Positions 33,411 to 41,007 of a stretch of 61,865 nucleotides of DNA are shown piece after piece. The notes below the pieces were generated by a model. It was not told where the DNA came from. It searched no databases and saw only the letters and a list, made by a program, of their open reading frames with translations. The first letter of the stretch is position 1; the number at the start of each line of letters is the position of its first letter. Source of the stretch: a virus; the IMG/VR virus record IMGVR_UViG_3300027747_000005, positions 1 to 61,865 of that record, one strand, 5' to 3'. The position numbers and the translations under genes were made by a program.

Positions 33411-33548
33411 ATGCGCAAGACCCCAGGCGCTAGCAAGGCGCATGGTAGCTGCGGCTACTGGAAACATCTGCGGAAGTTCGGCAAGCGGCTCGCCAACAAG
33501 GCGGGCCGTAAGTTTTTCCGGCGGGATTTGTCCCGGCTGAGTGAGTAG
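33411..33548 (+). CDS. Small basic early peptide
   Basis: 45 residues: MRKTPGASKAHGSCGYWKHL, RKFGKRLANKAGRKFFRRDL. Strong ribosome site (GGAGG). Very Lys/Arg-rich, resembling short basic peptides common in phage early regions. It lies close to the amidotransferase and amidoligase genes, so it is a conceivable substrate; that is speculation. Its 3' end contains the -35 and spacer of promoter copy 4. Confidence 0.6.
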   Translation: MRKTPGASKAHGSCGYWKHLRKFGKRLANKAGRKFFRRDLSRLSE

Positions 33549-33554
33549 TAACAG
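33528..33554 (+). promoter_or_regulatory. Repeated early promoter, diverged copy 4
   Basis: TTGTCC, 15-base spacer, TAACAG, followed by TGTCAACCAA, which matches the sequence after copy 2. It lies at the end of the small basic gene and could drive 33579-34004 and the genes beyond. Confidence 0.45.
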
Positions 33555-33578
33555 TGTCAACCAACAACGGAGGGTTCA

Positions 33579-34004
33579 ATGTCGATCCGACAACGGTTCA
33601 ATGCGTGGATCCAAGGCAAGGTGGATGCCGCCGTGGCAAGGTACATGCCGAGCGGCGAGGCGGTGATTATCAGCGCCATCAACGGCATCGACCGGAAGGA
33701 TTTGGCGTGGCATGTGGATACGCCTGACTTCCGCAAGAACGTCGCCCAGTTTGTGAAGGAGGAGCTAGAGGGTGACATCGATACTGACGAGATCGTCCGC
33801 AAGGTAGTGCGGGAGATCGATGCGTCAGAGGTTGCGTCCTACATGGACACTTCCGATGTCGCATCCAATCTGGACATCGAACCCTCTGAGATCGCAGAGC
33901 GTGTGCTGGATGACCTGGACATGTCCTCGCTGGCCGAGGAACTGGACTACGACAAGCTGGCAGTGGCACTGGTGTGCAAGTTGAAGGAAGCGTTGACTAA
34001 CTAA
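33579..34004 (+). CDS. Acidic helical early protein
   Basis: 141 residues starting MSIRQRFNAWIQGKVDAAVA after a GGAGGG ribosome site. The second half is strongly acidic, with repeated short helices (DTDEIVRKVVREIDASEVAS, LDIEPSEIAERVLDDLDMSS). No family recognised. Immediately upstream of the amidotransferase gene. Confidence 0.6.
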   Translation: MSIRQRFNAWIQGKVDAAVARYMPSGEAVIISAINGIDRKDLAWHVDTPDFRKNVAQFVKEELEGDIDTDEIVRKVVREIDASEVASYMDTSDVASNLDIEPSEIAERVLDDLDMSSLAEELDYDKLAVALVCKLKEALTN

Positions 34005-34021
34005 CCAAAGGGGTGATGCGT

Positions 34022-34810
34022 ATGTGTCTAGCAATCTACAAGCCTTCTAAGGTAAAGCCTGACTGGGATGCCTTGGAGGAGGGGTTTAAGAGCAACTCGC
34101 ACGGTGCGGGGTTTGCTGTGGTGATGGATGGTTCCATCCAGATCCACAAGGGGTTCTTCAACTTCGATGACTTTGCCCGTGCGTACATGCCTTTGGAGGA
34201 CAAGCAGGCGCTTATCCACTTCAGGCTGGCTACGCACGGTGCGCGTGATGCTGAGATGTGCCACCCGTTTAGCGTGACCGATGAGACGGCCATGATCCAC
34301 AACGGCATCCTTAACATCAGCACCGATGACGACAAGACCAAGTCTGATACGTGGCATTACGTGGAGTACATCCTCAAGCCGCTAGCTGAGCGGGACCGGG
34401 ACTTCTACTCCGACAATTCCATCCGGTTCCTGGGTGAGTCTGCGATCAGCGGCTCCAAGTTCTGCTTCCTGCGAGCAGACGGTGACTGGCAGATTTGGAA
34501 CAGCGAGGACGGTCACTGGGGTGGCGATGCGTGGTACTCCAACCGGAGCTACGTCAAAAGCATCGGGTACACGCGGTGGCCGAAAGAGAAAGAGAAGGAA
34601 GAGACGCCGGTAGACCTGCATGCTTACGAAGCTGCGGACGAGAGCCGGTACTACCACTCGCTCACCACATCTGCGAAGTGGGAGTACGAGGACTTGCTAG
34701 AGGATGGGTACACCGCAGCTGACCTGGACGACTATATCCAGAACGACGGGGTGATTGCGTTGCGTTATCTGAATCGACAGCACAGCAAGTACGACGAGGA
34801 GAATGTATGA
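34022..34810 (+). CDS. Class II glutamine amidotransferase
   Basis: 262 residues if translation starts at ATG 34022 (AGGGG eight bases upstream). This places the catalytic cysteine at position 2 (MCLAIYKP), as in all N-terminal-nucleophile amidotransferases. GFAVVMDG, LIHFRLATHG, CHPFSVTDETAMIHNGILN are the glutaminase signature. It releases ammonia from glutamine for a partner enzyme. The gene overlaps the amidoligase start by 4 bases, so the pair is translationally coupled and the amidoligase is the likely partner. Confidence 0.85.
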   Translation: MCLAIYKPSKVKPDWDALEEGFKSNSHGAGFAVVMDGSIQIHKGFFNFDDFARAYMPLEDKQALIHFRLATHGARDAEMCHPFSVTDETAMIHNGILNISTDDDKTKSDTWHYVEYILKPLAERDRDFYSDNSIRFLGESAISGSKFCFLRADGDWQIWNSEDGHWGGDAWYSNRSYVKSIGYTRWPKEKEKEETPVDLHAYEAADESRYYHSLTTSAKWEYEDLLEDGYTAADLDDYIQNDGVIALRYLNRQHSKYDEENV

Positions 34811-35973
34811 CCACAACAAATACTGAGGCGGAAGTCCTTTGCGAGGACGGGGAAACCCGTCCTCTTTCTGTTTGTGTGCAGGATCATGCCGGTCGATGGA
34901 ATGATACCGATGACTGCGTCGATATTGAAGGCAGCTACTACAACTTCAACGATGCCCTCATCTGCTATGTGGAGTCGCGTGATGAGTGGTTCCTGCGGGA
35001 AGACTGCATGCGTGTCGGCTCTGATTGGGTGCATGAGAACGATGCCTTTCACTGCCACATGTGCAACCGCGGTGGCCATGACGATGACTCTTGCACCGAT
35101 CCCGATGGCGGGACACTCTGTCGGCGGTGCTATGAGTACAACGTCTGCAACTGCGCAAATTGCGGCGACGAGCAGTGGTGCGACGAGAGCAACCTGGATG
35201 AGGACGGGTACTGCACGGATTGCGCCGAGCCGCCTAGTCTGATCTCCGGGTACAGCGACAGGTCTGCCAACCGTCTGAAGCCCGAGACAAAGGACAAGCT
35301 GCGGTTCGGTGTGGAGCTGGAGGTGGAGGGATACGAGTCTGCCGAGCAGGCAGCGGAGTACATCCGACAACACCTGCCCACTACCTACTGCACGCTCAAA
35401 AGTGACGGTAGTTTGGGCGAGGCTGGCGTGGAGATTGTGACAAGGCCGGACAGTATCGCAGTCCACAAGCGTATGTTCGGTGCGCTGTTTGCTGATTCTC
35501 CCGGCAAGGCGTTGTCTAGCTGGACAAATGGACGGTGCGGCATGCACGTTCACATCTCCAAGGATGCCCTGTCTCAACTGCAGATCGGCAAGATGTTGTG
35601 CTTCCTCAACGAGCCTGCTGCTGAGAATTTCATCAGCAAGGTCGCTGGTCGCAGGCCGTGCAGCTGGTGCAAGGTACACAAGAAGAAGCTGACCGATGTG
35701 CGGAAGGAGCATGACCGCTACACCGCGCTCAATGTGACCAACCGTCACACCGTAGAGGTGCGCATCTTCAAAGGCACGCTGGCCGAGGCTGGGTTTATGA
35801 AGAACCTGGAGTTTGTGCAGGCATTGGTTGAGTTCACTGCACCTGCGAGCCGGTCAATCTCGCAGGCTACATCGCACCGTGCATTCTGCGAGTGGCTCCC
35901 CAAGAAAGCCTATCCGCACCTGCATGCGTTTCTGGTTGCCAAGGGTTTCATTCGTCGCCGCAATGCGGCATAA
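34807..35973 (+). CDS. Amidoligase (COOH-NH2 ligase, glutamine-synthetase-like)
   Basis: 388 residues. The C-terminal two thirds carry the amidoligase signature: RFGVELEVEGYE, CTLKSDGSLGEAGVEIVTRP, CGMHVHISKDALSQLQIGKM, RYTALNVTNRHTVEVRIFKG. The N-terminal region (about 80-140) has a dense set of Cys/His pairs (CHMCNRGGHDDDSC, CRRC, CNCANCGDEQWC, CTDC) that should bind zinc and may hold the substrate. Comparative genomics has linked these ligases with class II amidotransferases, which is the arrangement here. Likely reaction: ATP-dependent amide bond formation on a peptide or small molecule. Confidence 0.82.
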   Translation: MTTTNTEAEVLCEDGETRPLSVCVQDHAGRWNDTDDCVDIEGSYYNFNDALICYVESRDEWFLREDCMRVGSDWVHENDAFHCHMCNRGGHDDDSCTDPDGGTLCRRCYEYNVCNCANCGDEQWCDESNLDEDGYCTDCAEPPSLISGYSDRSANRLKPETKDKLRFGVELEVEGYESAEQAAEYIRQHLPTTYCTLKSDGSLGEAGVEIVTRPDSIAVHKRMFGALFADSPGKALSSWTNGRCGMHVHISKDALSQLQIGKMLCFLNEPAAENFISKVAGRRPCSWCKVHKKKLTDVRKEHDRYTALNVTNRHTVEVRIFKGTLAEAGFMKNLEFVQALVEFTAPASRSISQATSHRAFCEWLPKKAYPHLHAFLVAKGFIRRRNAA

Positions 35974-35988
35974 GCAAGGAGGTTGATT

Positions 35989-36279
35989 ATGGCTAAGGTA
36001 AATGAAGACAAGTTTCTCCGCACCATTACCCGTCACTGGCTGAAGGGTAGCACTCTCACTGCTGCGGCGCGTGAGATGGGTATCACGGTAGCGTCCGCAT
36101 GCAGCAGGCTGCGTGCGCTGCGTGAGCGTGGGGTAGGCAATCTCAGCGGCTGGGGTATCCCGCGCCGCAAGAAGCATGTGGCTGCACGCAAGTCACATGC
36201 ACCTGCGAGGGTGGCCAAGCCGCCCAAGCACGCAGCCAAGGCGTGGGTCTTGTATGTCGGTCACCCTACAGCCGTGTGA
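35989..36279 (+). CDS. Putative helix-turn-helix DNA-binding protein
   Basis: 96 residues from ATG 35989 with AAGGAGG six bases upstream. FLRTITRHWLKGSTLTAAAR, EMGITVASACSRLRALRERG fits a helix-turn-helix. The C-terminal 45 residues are very basic (RRKKHVAARKSHAPARVAK). Could regulate early genes; target unknown. Confidence 0.6.
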   Translation: MAKVNEDKFLRTITRHWLKGSTLTAAAREMGITVASACSRLRALRERGVGNLSGWGIPRRKKHVAARKSHAPARVAKPPKHAAKAWVLYVGHPTAV

Positions 36280-36309
36280 AGCTGTACACTTTTACACTGG
36301 AGGAAGATC

Positions 36310-36648
36310 ATGCGACTAGGATCTGAGACTGGTAGTGCGATGAACCATGTGTACACAACCGGCACCCAGCCCAACCCAGAGGTTGGCATGGGGGCGACGA
36401 TGTGTTCATGGACTGACCGGCATGCCGGAACCATTGTCAAAGTCACGCCGTGTCAGGTGCATGTTCAGCAGGACACGGCTAAGAGGACAGACGAGAACGG
36501 CATGAGCGAGTGTCAGAGGTATGAGTACACCCCCAATCCGCATGCGCAGATCACCATCTTTCGACATACCAAGCGAGGGTGGCGCAGTAAGTGCGGGAAG
36601 AGGCTGATGATTGGCGTGCGCATGGAATACTACGACTACTCTTTCTAA
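36310..36648 (+). CDS. Conserved small phage protein
   Basis: 112 residues. MGATMCSWTDRHAGTIVKVT, VHVQQDTAKRTDENGMSECQ, YEYTPNP and MIGVRMEYYDYSF form a pattern found in many phage early regions. Function not established. GGAGG ribosome site upstream. Confidence 0.65.
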   Translation: MRLGSETGSAMNHVYTTGTQPNPEVGMGATMCSWTDRHAGTIVKVTPCQVHVQQDTAKRTDENGMSECQRYEYTPNPHAQITIFRHTKRGWRSKCGKRLMIGVRMEYYDYSF

Positions 36649-36658
36649 GGAGCGAGCG

Positions 36659-36865
36659 ATGAAGAAGCGAGCGGGTGATCTGAAGGAAGAGGACCGCGTC
36701 GATGCAACGTCCTGCCCCTACCTGCATGACCACACCATGGCCGATATGGAGTGGTTTACCGTGCAGGAGGTGGAGATAGAGGGCAACGAATGCGTCTGCG
36801 TGTACTACGACTATGAGACCTGCGGTTATCCGCCTGACACCATGTTGGAGGTTGACGATGAGTGA
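36659..36865 (+). CDS. Small acidic early protein
   Basis: 68 residues, MKKRAGDLKEEDRVDATSCP, then FTVQEVEIEGNECVCVYYDY. AAGGAG lies upstream of the ATG. Beta-strand-rich and acidic; family not recognised. Overlaps the next start by 8 bases. Confidence 0.6.
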   Translation: MKKRAGDLKEEDRVDATSCPYLHDHTMADMEWFTVQEVEIEGNECVCVYYDYETCGYPPDTMLEVDDE

Positions 36866-37154
36866 GCATACACCAGGACCGTGGGCAGTGGGCGAACACC
36901 GTGGCGTGTGGGTGGGGCCAGTGATCAGCGCCGAGGGTGGCAAGAAGGGGGTGGCGTTTGTGTGCGGTGAGTCCGATGCGAACGCTCGCCTCATTGCCAG
37001 TGCCCCGGAGTTGCTGGCCGCGCTGCACATAGCGGCGGATGCGCTGGACTATGCGCAGGCTCAAGTTGATTCGGAGAACGATGCACACAACCTGCGTGTA
37101 CGGTTGGTGCAGGTGAAGAGAGTGATTGCCAAGGCAGAGGGGAAGGGTGAGTGA
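36858..37154 (+). CDS. HTPGPW-type phage protein, copy 1
   Basis: 98 residues. MSEHTPGPWAVGEHRGVWVG and the ANARLIASAPELLAALHIAA helix define a very common phage family of unknown function. A second, diverged member is at 37363-37668, giving tandem paralogues in the early operon. Confidence 0.7.
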   Translation: MSEHTPGPWAVGEHRGVWVGPVISAEGGKKGVAFVCGESDANARLIASAPELLAALHIAADALDYAQAQVDSENDAHNLRVRLVQVKRVIAKAEGKGE

Positions 37155-37363
37155 TGCCGAAAAAGCGGAGCAAGATGGGGCAGTTGTCCCGCTCGTACCA
37201 TGCCGATGTGGCGTGGTGCGCCGAGGACATCCAGGAGTTGCGGCCGGAATGGTCGGCCAAGAAGTGCAATGCGTTCCTCATGGATAATGAGGACGAGATT
37301 CAATGCCGGATGATTGAAGAGGGATGGGAAGCAATCAAAGATTTACTACCGAGGGAGGAATGA
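37154..37363 (+). CDS. Small early protein
   Basis: 69 residues: MPKKRSKMGQLSRSYHADVA, WCAEDIQELRPEWSAKKCNA, FLMDNEDEIQCRMIEEGWEA. The start overlaps the upstream stop (TGATG). Helical, mixed charge; no family recognised. Confidence 0.6.
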   Translation: MPKKRSKMGQLSRSYHADVAWCAEDIQELRPEWSAKKCNAFLMDNEDEIQCRMIEEGWEAIKDLLPREE

Positions 37364-37668
37364 TGGCACATACACCCGGGCGGTGGGAGTTGGTGTGGTT
37401 TCGCGGCAAAGGCAGCGTAGCCCGCATCCGGCTGAACGGATCGACGGTCTACCAAGTAAGCGATGTGACTGACCCGGAGTTCCCATCCGGCACGCCCCGC
37501 TACAACTTAGATGACTTGCGATTGATGGCAGCAGCACCTGAGTTGCTGGAGGCGTGCAGGAACTTGTTGCGCATGTGTGATGGCGAGGTCGAATACGAGT
37601 CAGAGACCAAGCCGATACTTGCTCGCGCGCGTCAGGCGATCCGGCAGGCAGAAGGACGGGCTGGCTAA
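37363..37668 (+). CDS. HTPGPW-type phage protein, copy 2
   Basis: 101 residues. MAHTPGRWELVWFRGKGSVA and LRLMAAAPELLEACRNLLRM match copy 1 at 36858-37154. GGAGG precedes two adjacent ATG codons at 37360 and 37363; either could be used. Function unknown. Confidence 0.65.
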   Translation: MAHTPGRWELVWFRGKGSVARIRLNGSTVYQVSDVTDPEFPSGTPRYNLDDLRLMAAAPELLEACRNLLRMCDGEVEYESETKPILARARQAIRQAEGRAG

Positions 37669-37689
37669 CCCTTAACAAGGAGGACAGGG

Positions 37690-37845
37690 ATGTCTATGAT
37701 TGACGCTTGGACTGACGAGAAGATAGAGACGGCCATTCGCCTGTTGGTCTGCGCCGAGGGGTTGTTGGAACCCTTCCGTGACCAGGAGGGTGATTGGGGT
37801 AGGGTGTACGAACAGATCCACAAGTTTTTGAAGGAGGACTGCTGA
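37690..37845 (+). CDS. Small acidic early protein
   Basis: 51 residues: MSMIDAWTDEKIETAIRLLV, CAEGLLEPFRDQEGDWGRVY. AAGGAGGA upstream of the ATG and a TGATG junction with the next gene. Helical; no family recognised. Confidence 0.6.
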   Translation: MSMIDAWTDEKIETAIRLLVCAEGLLEPFRDQEGDWGRVYEQIHKFLKEDC

Positions 37846-38114
37846 TGGCAGCACCGAGGCGTAAGATTTCCAAGGAGGAACGTCAGCACAGGGACGAGTT
37901 GATGAGCAGCTGCAATTGGGTTGTGGTGTGGGTGATACGACGATTGTTTGATAAGGGGTGGACTACCGATGAGGTGGCCCCACAGTTTGAGCGCATACAG
38001 CGTGAGGCTGGGCGGATTTGCGTGGAGGAGGACGCTATCTGCGGAAACGCTTTAGATGAACTGATGATTGCTGGAGAAGTGATCCGTTTACTTTCACGGG
38101 GAGACAAGCGATGA
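37845..38114 (+). CDS. Small helical early protein
   Basis: 89 residues: MAAPRRKISKEERQHRDELM, SSCNWVVVWVIRRLFDKGWT, then an acidic helix. No transmembrane length is reached by the VVVWVI stretch. ATGA overlap with the next gene. Function unknown. Confidence 0.55.
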   Translation: MAAPRRKISKEERQHRDELMSSCNWVVVWVIRRLFDKGWTTDEVAPQFERIQREAGRICVEEDAICGNALDELMIAGEVIRLLSRGDKR

Positions 38115-38506
38115 CAGACGCACAGATTATCCAAGAGTTCTTTGACGTTCCCGGCATCGGCAAGAAGATGGGTTCGCCTATCTCTGTCGATGATCTAGTG
38201 ATGGCAGCAGCTGCACTGCGTGATCTCGGCAAGCAGGAGGGCACCACTGGCCGCTACATCATCGGTGCCCTGGAGCGTCTGCTGCTGGGCATCGGCCCGC
38301 ACAACCTGCAGATCCTGGCCGATGTGCCAATTAAGTGCGACGACTACTGGGCTGAGTGGTGCCCATCACCGCAGCCCTTGCACAGCGCCACCTGCCCAGC
38401 TGGTACGACGCCGCTGTGGTCGAACGGCACGGAGACTGTGTTCTATCGGATGACCAAGGATAAGCATGGCAACGATGTCATGGGGTTCGGCATTCACACC
38501 GCGTGA
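38111..38506 (+). CDS. Early protein of unknown function
   Basis: 131 residues starting MTDAQIIQEFFDVPGIGKKM, with a helical centre (YIIGALERLLLGIGPHNLQI) and a Cys/Trp-rich segment (WAEWCPSPQPLHSATCPAG). No motif recognised. Co-transcribed with its neighbours. Confidence 0.55.
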   Translation: MTDAQIIQEFFDVPGIGKKMGSPISVDDLVMAAAALRDLGKQEGTTGRYIIGALERLLLGIGPHNLQILADVPIKCDDYWAEWCPSPQPLHSATCPAGTTPLWSNGTETVFYRMTKDKHGNDVMGFGIHTA

Positions 38507-38516
38507 TGGAGATACC

Positions 38517-38624
38517 ATGTACAAGGATGTACTTCAGGTGATGCACGTTCTGGCGACTGCTATACTGATGATGTTGGCAGGCCAGTTGAAGGAGATGTGT
38601 TTGAAGATACTGGGAGGTGAGTGA
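38517..38624 (+). CDS. 35-residue hydrophobic peptide
   Basis: MYKDVLQVMHVLATAILMML, AGQLKEMCLKILGGE. GGAGAT lies shortly before the ATG, and the stop overlaps the next start (TGATG). One hydrophobic helix; possible small membrane protein. Confidence 0.4.
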   Translation: MYKDVLQVMHVLATAILMMLAGQLKEMCLKILGGE

Positions 38625-38875
38625 TGGCTGTACGCCTGACCAATAGATGGAAGACGGTTTGCATTGTCGGATACCAGAGCATTGCCACGCAGTACCAGAA
38701 CCCGTCAGCCCACGGCAGCGTGTGCCTGTGCCAAGCCCGCATCAGCGGGAAGAACGGGAGGCGTGGGCGCAAGGTGAATTCAAACGGGCGGCACCAAGAG
38801 ATCGGCTATGCGTTTGCCTTAGACGATCAGATGCTCGCTCACTGGGAGTACTTGGACAAGCAGGAAGGGAGGTGA
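38624..38875 (+). CDS. Small early protein
   Basis: 83 residues: MAVRLTNRWKTVCIVGYQSI, ATQYQNPSAHGSVCLCQARI, then a basic stretch and FALDDQMLAHWEYLDKQEGR. GGGAGGT ribosome site. No family recognised. Confidence 0.55.
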   Translation: MAVRLTNRWKTVCIVGYQSIATQYQNPSAHGSVCLCQARISGKNGRRGRKVNSNGRHQEIGYAFALDDQMLAHWEYLDKQEGR

Positions 38876-38878
38876 GTG

Positions 38879-39118
38879 ATGGCTATTGATCCACGGGAGT
38901 ACAAGATTCTGTGCGAGTGCGATGTCGGCAGGCGCGCTGGCGAACGAATGGACAGCGACTTCGCACACTTCGATAGCCTGGCCCGCAAGGCGGGGTATGC
39001 GTCCGGCGTTGAGGCGGCAAACAACTGCGTGCTTTGGGGCGACACGGTCGCGATGGCAGTGAAGTTCTTGGAAGGTCAGCTGAATGAGGAGGAGGTGCCC
39101 GATGATTGCAATGAGTGA
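38879..39118 (+). CDS. Small early protein
   Basis: 79 residues from the ATG preceded by GGGAGGTG: MAIDPREYKILCECDVGRRA and VEAANNCVLWGDTVAMAVKF. Helical; no family recognised. It is overlapped at its 3' end by the next small gene. Confidence 0.55.
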   Translation: MAIDPREYKILCECDVGRRAGERMDSDFAHFDSLARKAGYASGVEAANNCVLWGDTVAMAVKFLEGQLNEEEVPDDCNE

Positions 39119-39188
39119 GACGATGGACTTTCTAATCGGTGGCACTGGCGTTCTGCTGCTGTTGTGGTGGTCTTCGGGAGGTCGCTGA
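39102..39188 (+). CDS. 28-residue membrane peptide
   Basis: ATG at 39102 follows GAGGAGGTG and encodes MIAMSETMDFLIGGTGVLLL then LWWSSGGR. The good ribosome site and single hydrophobic helix support it. It ends two bases before the serine recombinase start. Confidence 0.4.
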   Translation: MIAMSETMDFLIGGTGVLLLLWWSSGGR

Positions 39189-39190
39189 CC

Positions 39191-39964
39191 ATGCTGTATG
39201 GATATGCCCGTGTTTCTACAGACAAGCAGGAGAACTCAGCTGATGCCCAGGCTATACGCCTGCGGGCCTACGCTGAGCAGTCGGGCGTGGAGTTCGGTGG
39301 CGTGTTCGTTGACGAGGATCAGTCGGCCTTTAAGATCCCCCTGCATAAGCGCAGGCAGGGCAGGGTGCTATGGGACAAGCTGAAGGCCGGTGATGTGGTG
39401 GTCTTCTGTACGTTCGACCGTGTGTTCAGGTCGGTGCTGGATGCGGCGCAGACTCTAGCCAAGTGCAAGGAGCTTGGCATCGGGCTGAAGTTTCTGGACA
39501 ACAGCATGGATGTGATGACCAGCCAAGGGGAGTTGTCATTCAACATCCTGTCTACCGTTGCGCAGTACAGCAGTCAGATCGCAGGCCAGAGGCAGCGGGA
39601 GATCCAGTCCTACCTGCGGTCAGCCGGTCGCCCGTATGGAAAGTTCAGGCCGTACGGCTGGCAAGCCAATGGGAAAGCGTTCGTTCCATACCCAGCCGAG
39701 CGTGAGATCGGTGACATGGTGGTGGCCATGCGGCGTGACGGCAAGCCGTTCACCGCCATCTGCCTGCACCTGTGCAAGAAGGAACTGCGCAAGCCACCCA
39801 ACAAGAAGGGTGTCAGGGGGTACTACGGCCTGTCCGACACAGTGGCTCTGCATCGGGCAGCTGCAGCTGGATATCCAAAGCTCCCGCCAAGGTTGCCGCA
39901 AGCGCAGTGGCACGCCGAGATGCAGCGCGTAGAGAAATCTCATGCGACTCAGCCAGCGCTCTGA
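39191..39964 (+). CDS. Serine recombinase (resolvase/invertase family)
   Basis: 257 residues from ATG 39191, preceded by GGGAGGT. YGYARVSTDKQENSADAQAI has the catalytic serine at residue 9. LKAGDVVVFCTFDRVFRSVL carries the conserved arginines, and a LDNSMDVMTSQGELSFNILS segment is the usual dimer/E-helix approach. The C-terminus is short and lacks the large recombinase domain, so it is resolvase/invertase-sized. It could resolve dimers or invert DNA. The last 152 bases overlap the opposite-strand sigma gene. Confidence 0.85.
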   Translation: MLYGYARVSTDKQENSADAQAIRLRAYAEQSGVEFGGVFVDEDQSAFKIPLHKRRQGRVLWDKLKAGDVVVFCTFDRVFRSVLDAAQTLAKCKELGIGLKFLDNSMDVMTSQGELSFNILSTVAQYSSQIAGQRQREIQSYLRSAGRPYGKFRPYGWQANGKAFVPYPAEREIGDMVVAMRRDGKPFTAICLHLCKKELRKPPNKKGVRGYYGLSDTVALHRAAAAGYPKLPPRLPQAQWHAEMQRVEKSHATQPAL

Positions 39965-40379
39965 GAGTCTTGCCGTTGATGAACCTGTCGGTGGCTAGCT
40001 CCTGCTCCCACTCAGGGAGATCAGCTATGGCCAACCGGATGTGGTCAACGTGATCGAACTCTGGCAGCAGGTCGGCCGCCTCTTCTAGCGTGATGCGAAC
40101 TTCCCCTGGCTGGCGGGCTAGCTTCTTGATCGCTTTGTACATCGCGTTCAGCACAGCCCGTGCGAAGTATGCCTTTGGGTATGGCAACCTCTTTTGATCG
40201 TAGGTTCGGGCAGCTTTGACAAGCGCCAGATACCCTTCGCTTTGCAGGTCTTCGACCAGCACGGATCGCTGCCACCCCGGTCGGTTCTGCAGGAAATACT
40301 TTGCGAGTATCTGCGCCAGCGGCAGGTACTCAACGACTAAGCGTTGACGCTTGGCCGAGAGCTTCAATCTTCTTGTCAT
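39813..40379 (-). CDS. Phage RNA polymerase sigma factor
   Basis: 188 residues. VVEYLPLAQILAKYFLQNRP, VLVEDLQSEGYLALVKAART and PKAYFARAVLNAMYKAIKKL form sigma-70 region 2. LPEWEQELATDRFINGKTLR and ALAESHEISLRAASRRATAL form region 4 with its helix-turn-helix. It would direct host RNA polymerase to phage promoters, perhaps the repeated sequences described here. It is the last gene of its operon and overlaps the serine recombinase end by 152 bases on the opposite strand. Confidence 0.78.
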   Translation of the reverse strand: MTRRLKLSAKRQRLVVEYLPLAQILAKYFLQNRPGWQRSVLVEDLQSEGYLALVKAARTYDQKRLPYPKAYFARAVLNAMYKAIKKLARQPGEVRITLEEAADLLPEFDHVDHIRLAIADLPEWEQELATDRFINGKTLRALAESHEISLRAASRRATALAATLAGALDIQLQLPDAEPLCRTGRSTP

Positions 40380-40557
40380 GCTGGTTCAGGCGAACCTCAT
40401 GTTCCTCAATGGTCTGGCGCAGTTCGTCCAGCATGCGGGGCAATGACTCCACGCTGCTAGCTATGACTGCGACCTTGGCATGCAGGCTGAAAGCCCACGG
40501 GACTACCGCTGCGGCAACCGAAATGCCCAGCATCCACAGTTCTGTTTCAGGCGACAT
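40330..40557 (-). CDS. Holin-like / XhlA-type membrane protein
   Basis: 75 residues. An N-terminal hydrophobic helix (WMLGISVAAAVVPWAFSL) is followed by a coiled coil (MLDELRQTIEEHEVRLNQHD, KKIEALGQ). This topology is known from small phage membrane proteins near lysis genes. It overlaps the sigma gene by 50 bases and lies in the protease/membrane protein block. The lysis role is inferred. Confidence 0.6.
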   Translation of the reverse strand: MSPETELWMLGISVAAAVVPWAFSLHAKVAVIASSVESLPRMLDELRQTIEEHEVRLNQHDKKIEALGQASTLSR

Positions 40558-40786
40558 CGTTCCCCCTAACCAGTGCGATCAACATTAGTCCCGCGTACGG
40601 GTGCAGCTGCCCTTCTTCCACATGCAACTTAATCATGCGTGTGGCTTTGAAGGCTTCGGTGTCGGGGTATCTGTACATATGAGTCTGCCCGTTGTAGCGG
40701 GCTAAGACTTCAAAGCGGACATCGCTTCCAGCTTCAGATGCTCTAGGCTTGTTGGGGGTTCTTTGAAAATCCATTTGGCTAGCCAT
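40547..40786 (-). CDS. Small unknown protein
   Basis: 79 residues from ATG 40786 (alternative ATG at 40774); neither has a clear ribosome site. FEVLARYNGQTHMYRYPDTE, AFKATRMIKLHVEEGQLHPY looks like a compact alpha/beta domain. It overlaps the genes on both sides. Confidence 0.5.
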   Translation of the reverse strand: MASQMDFQRTPNKPRASEAGSDVRFEVLARYNGQTHMYRYPDTEAFKATRMIKLHVEEGQLHPYAGLMLIALVRGNDVA

Positions 40787-41007
40787 GCACTGATGAGGTT
40801 GACGATGATGGGGATGAGGATCATTAGCAGGATCGATCCGCATTCCTGGTGACGCGCGCGGAAGGTGCTGCGAATCTCCTTGCGCCATGCCTTCATGTCT
40901 GGGTTGGCCGTGGCGATGGCGATCAGAGCCACCTCTTCGCCGTGCTTGGACATGCGGGCAGTGCCCGTCTCATCCGCACACCGCTGCGCTATTTGATTGG
41001 CAAGCAA
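40702..41007 (-). CDS. Small membrane protein
   Basis: 101 residues from TTG 41007, chosen because AGGAG lies eight bases upstream; ATG 40953 is an alternative. One strong transmembrane segment (ILLMILIPIIVNLISAWLAK) is near the C-terminal third, with a basic helix before it. Part of the protease/membrane block; function unknown. Confidence 0.55.
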   Translation of the reverse strand: MLANQIAQRCADETGTARMSKHGEEVALIAIATANPDMKAWRKEIRSTFRARHQECGSILLMILIPIIVNLISAWLAKWIFKEPPTSLEHLKLEAMSALKS

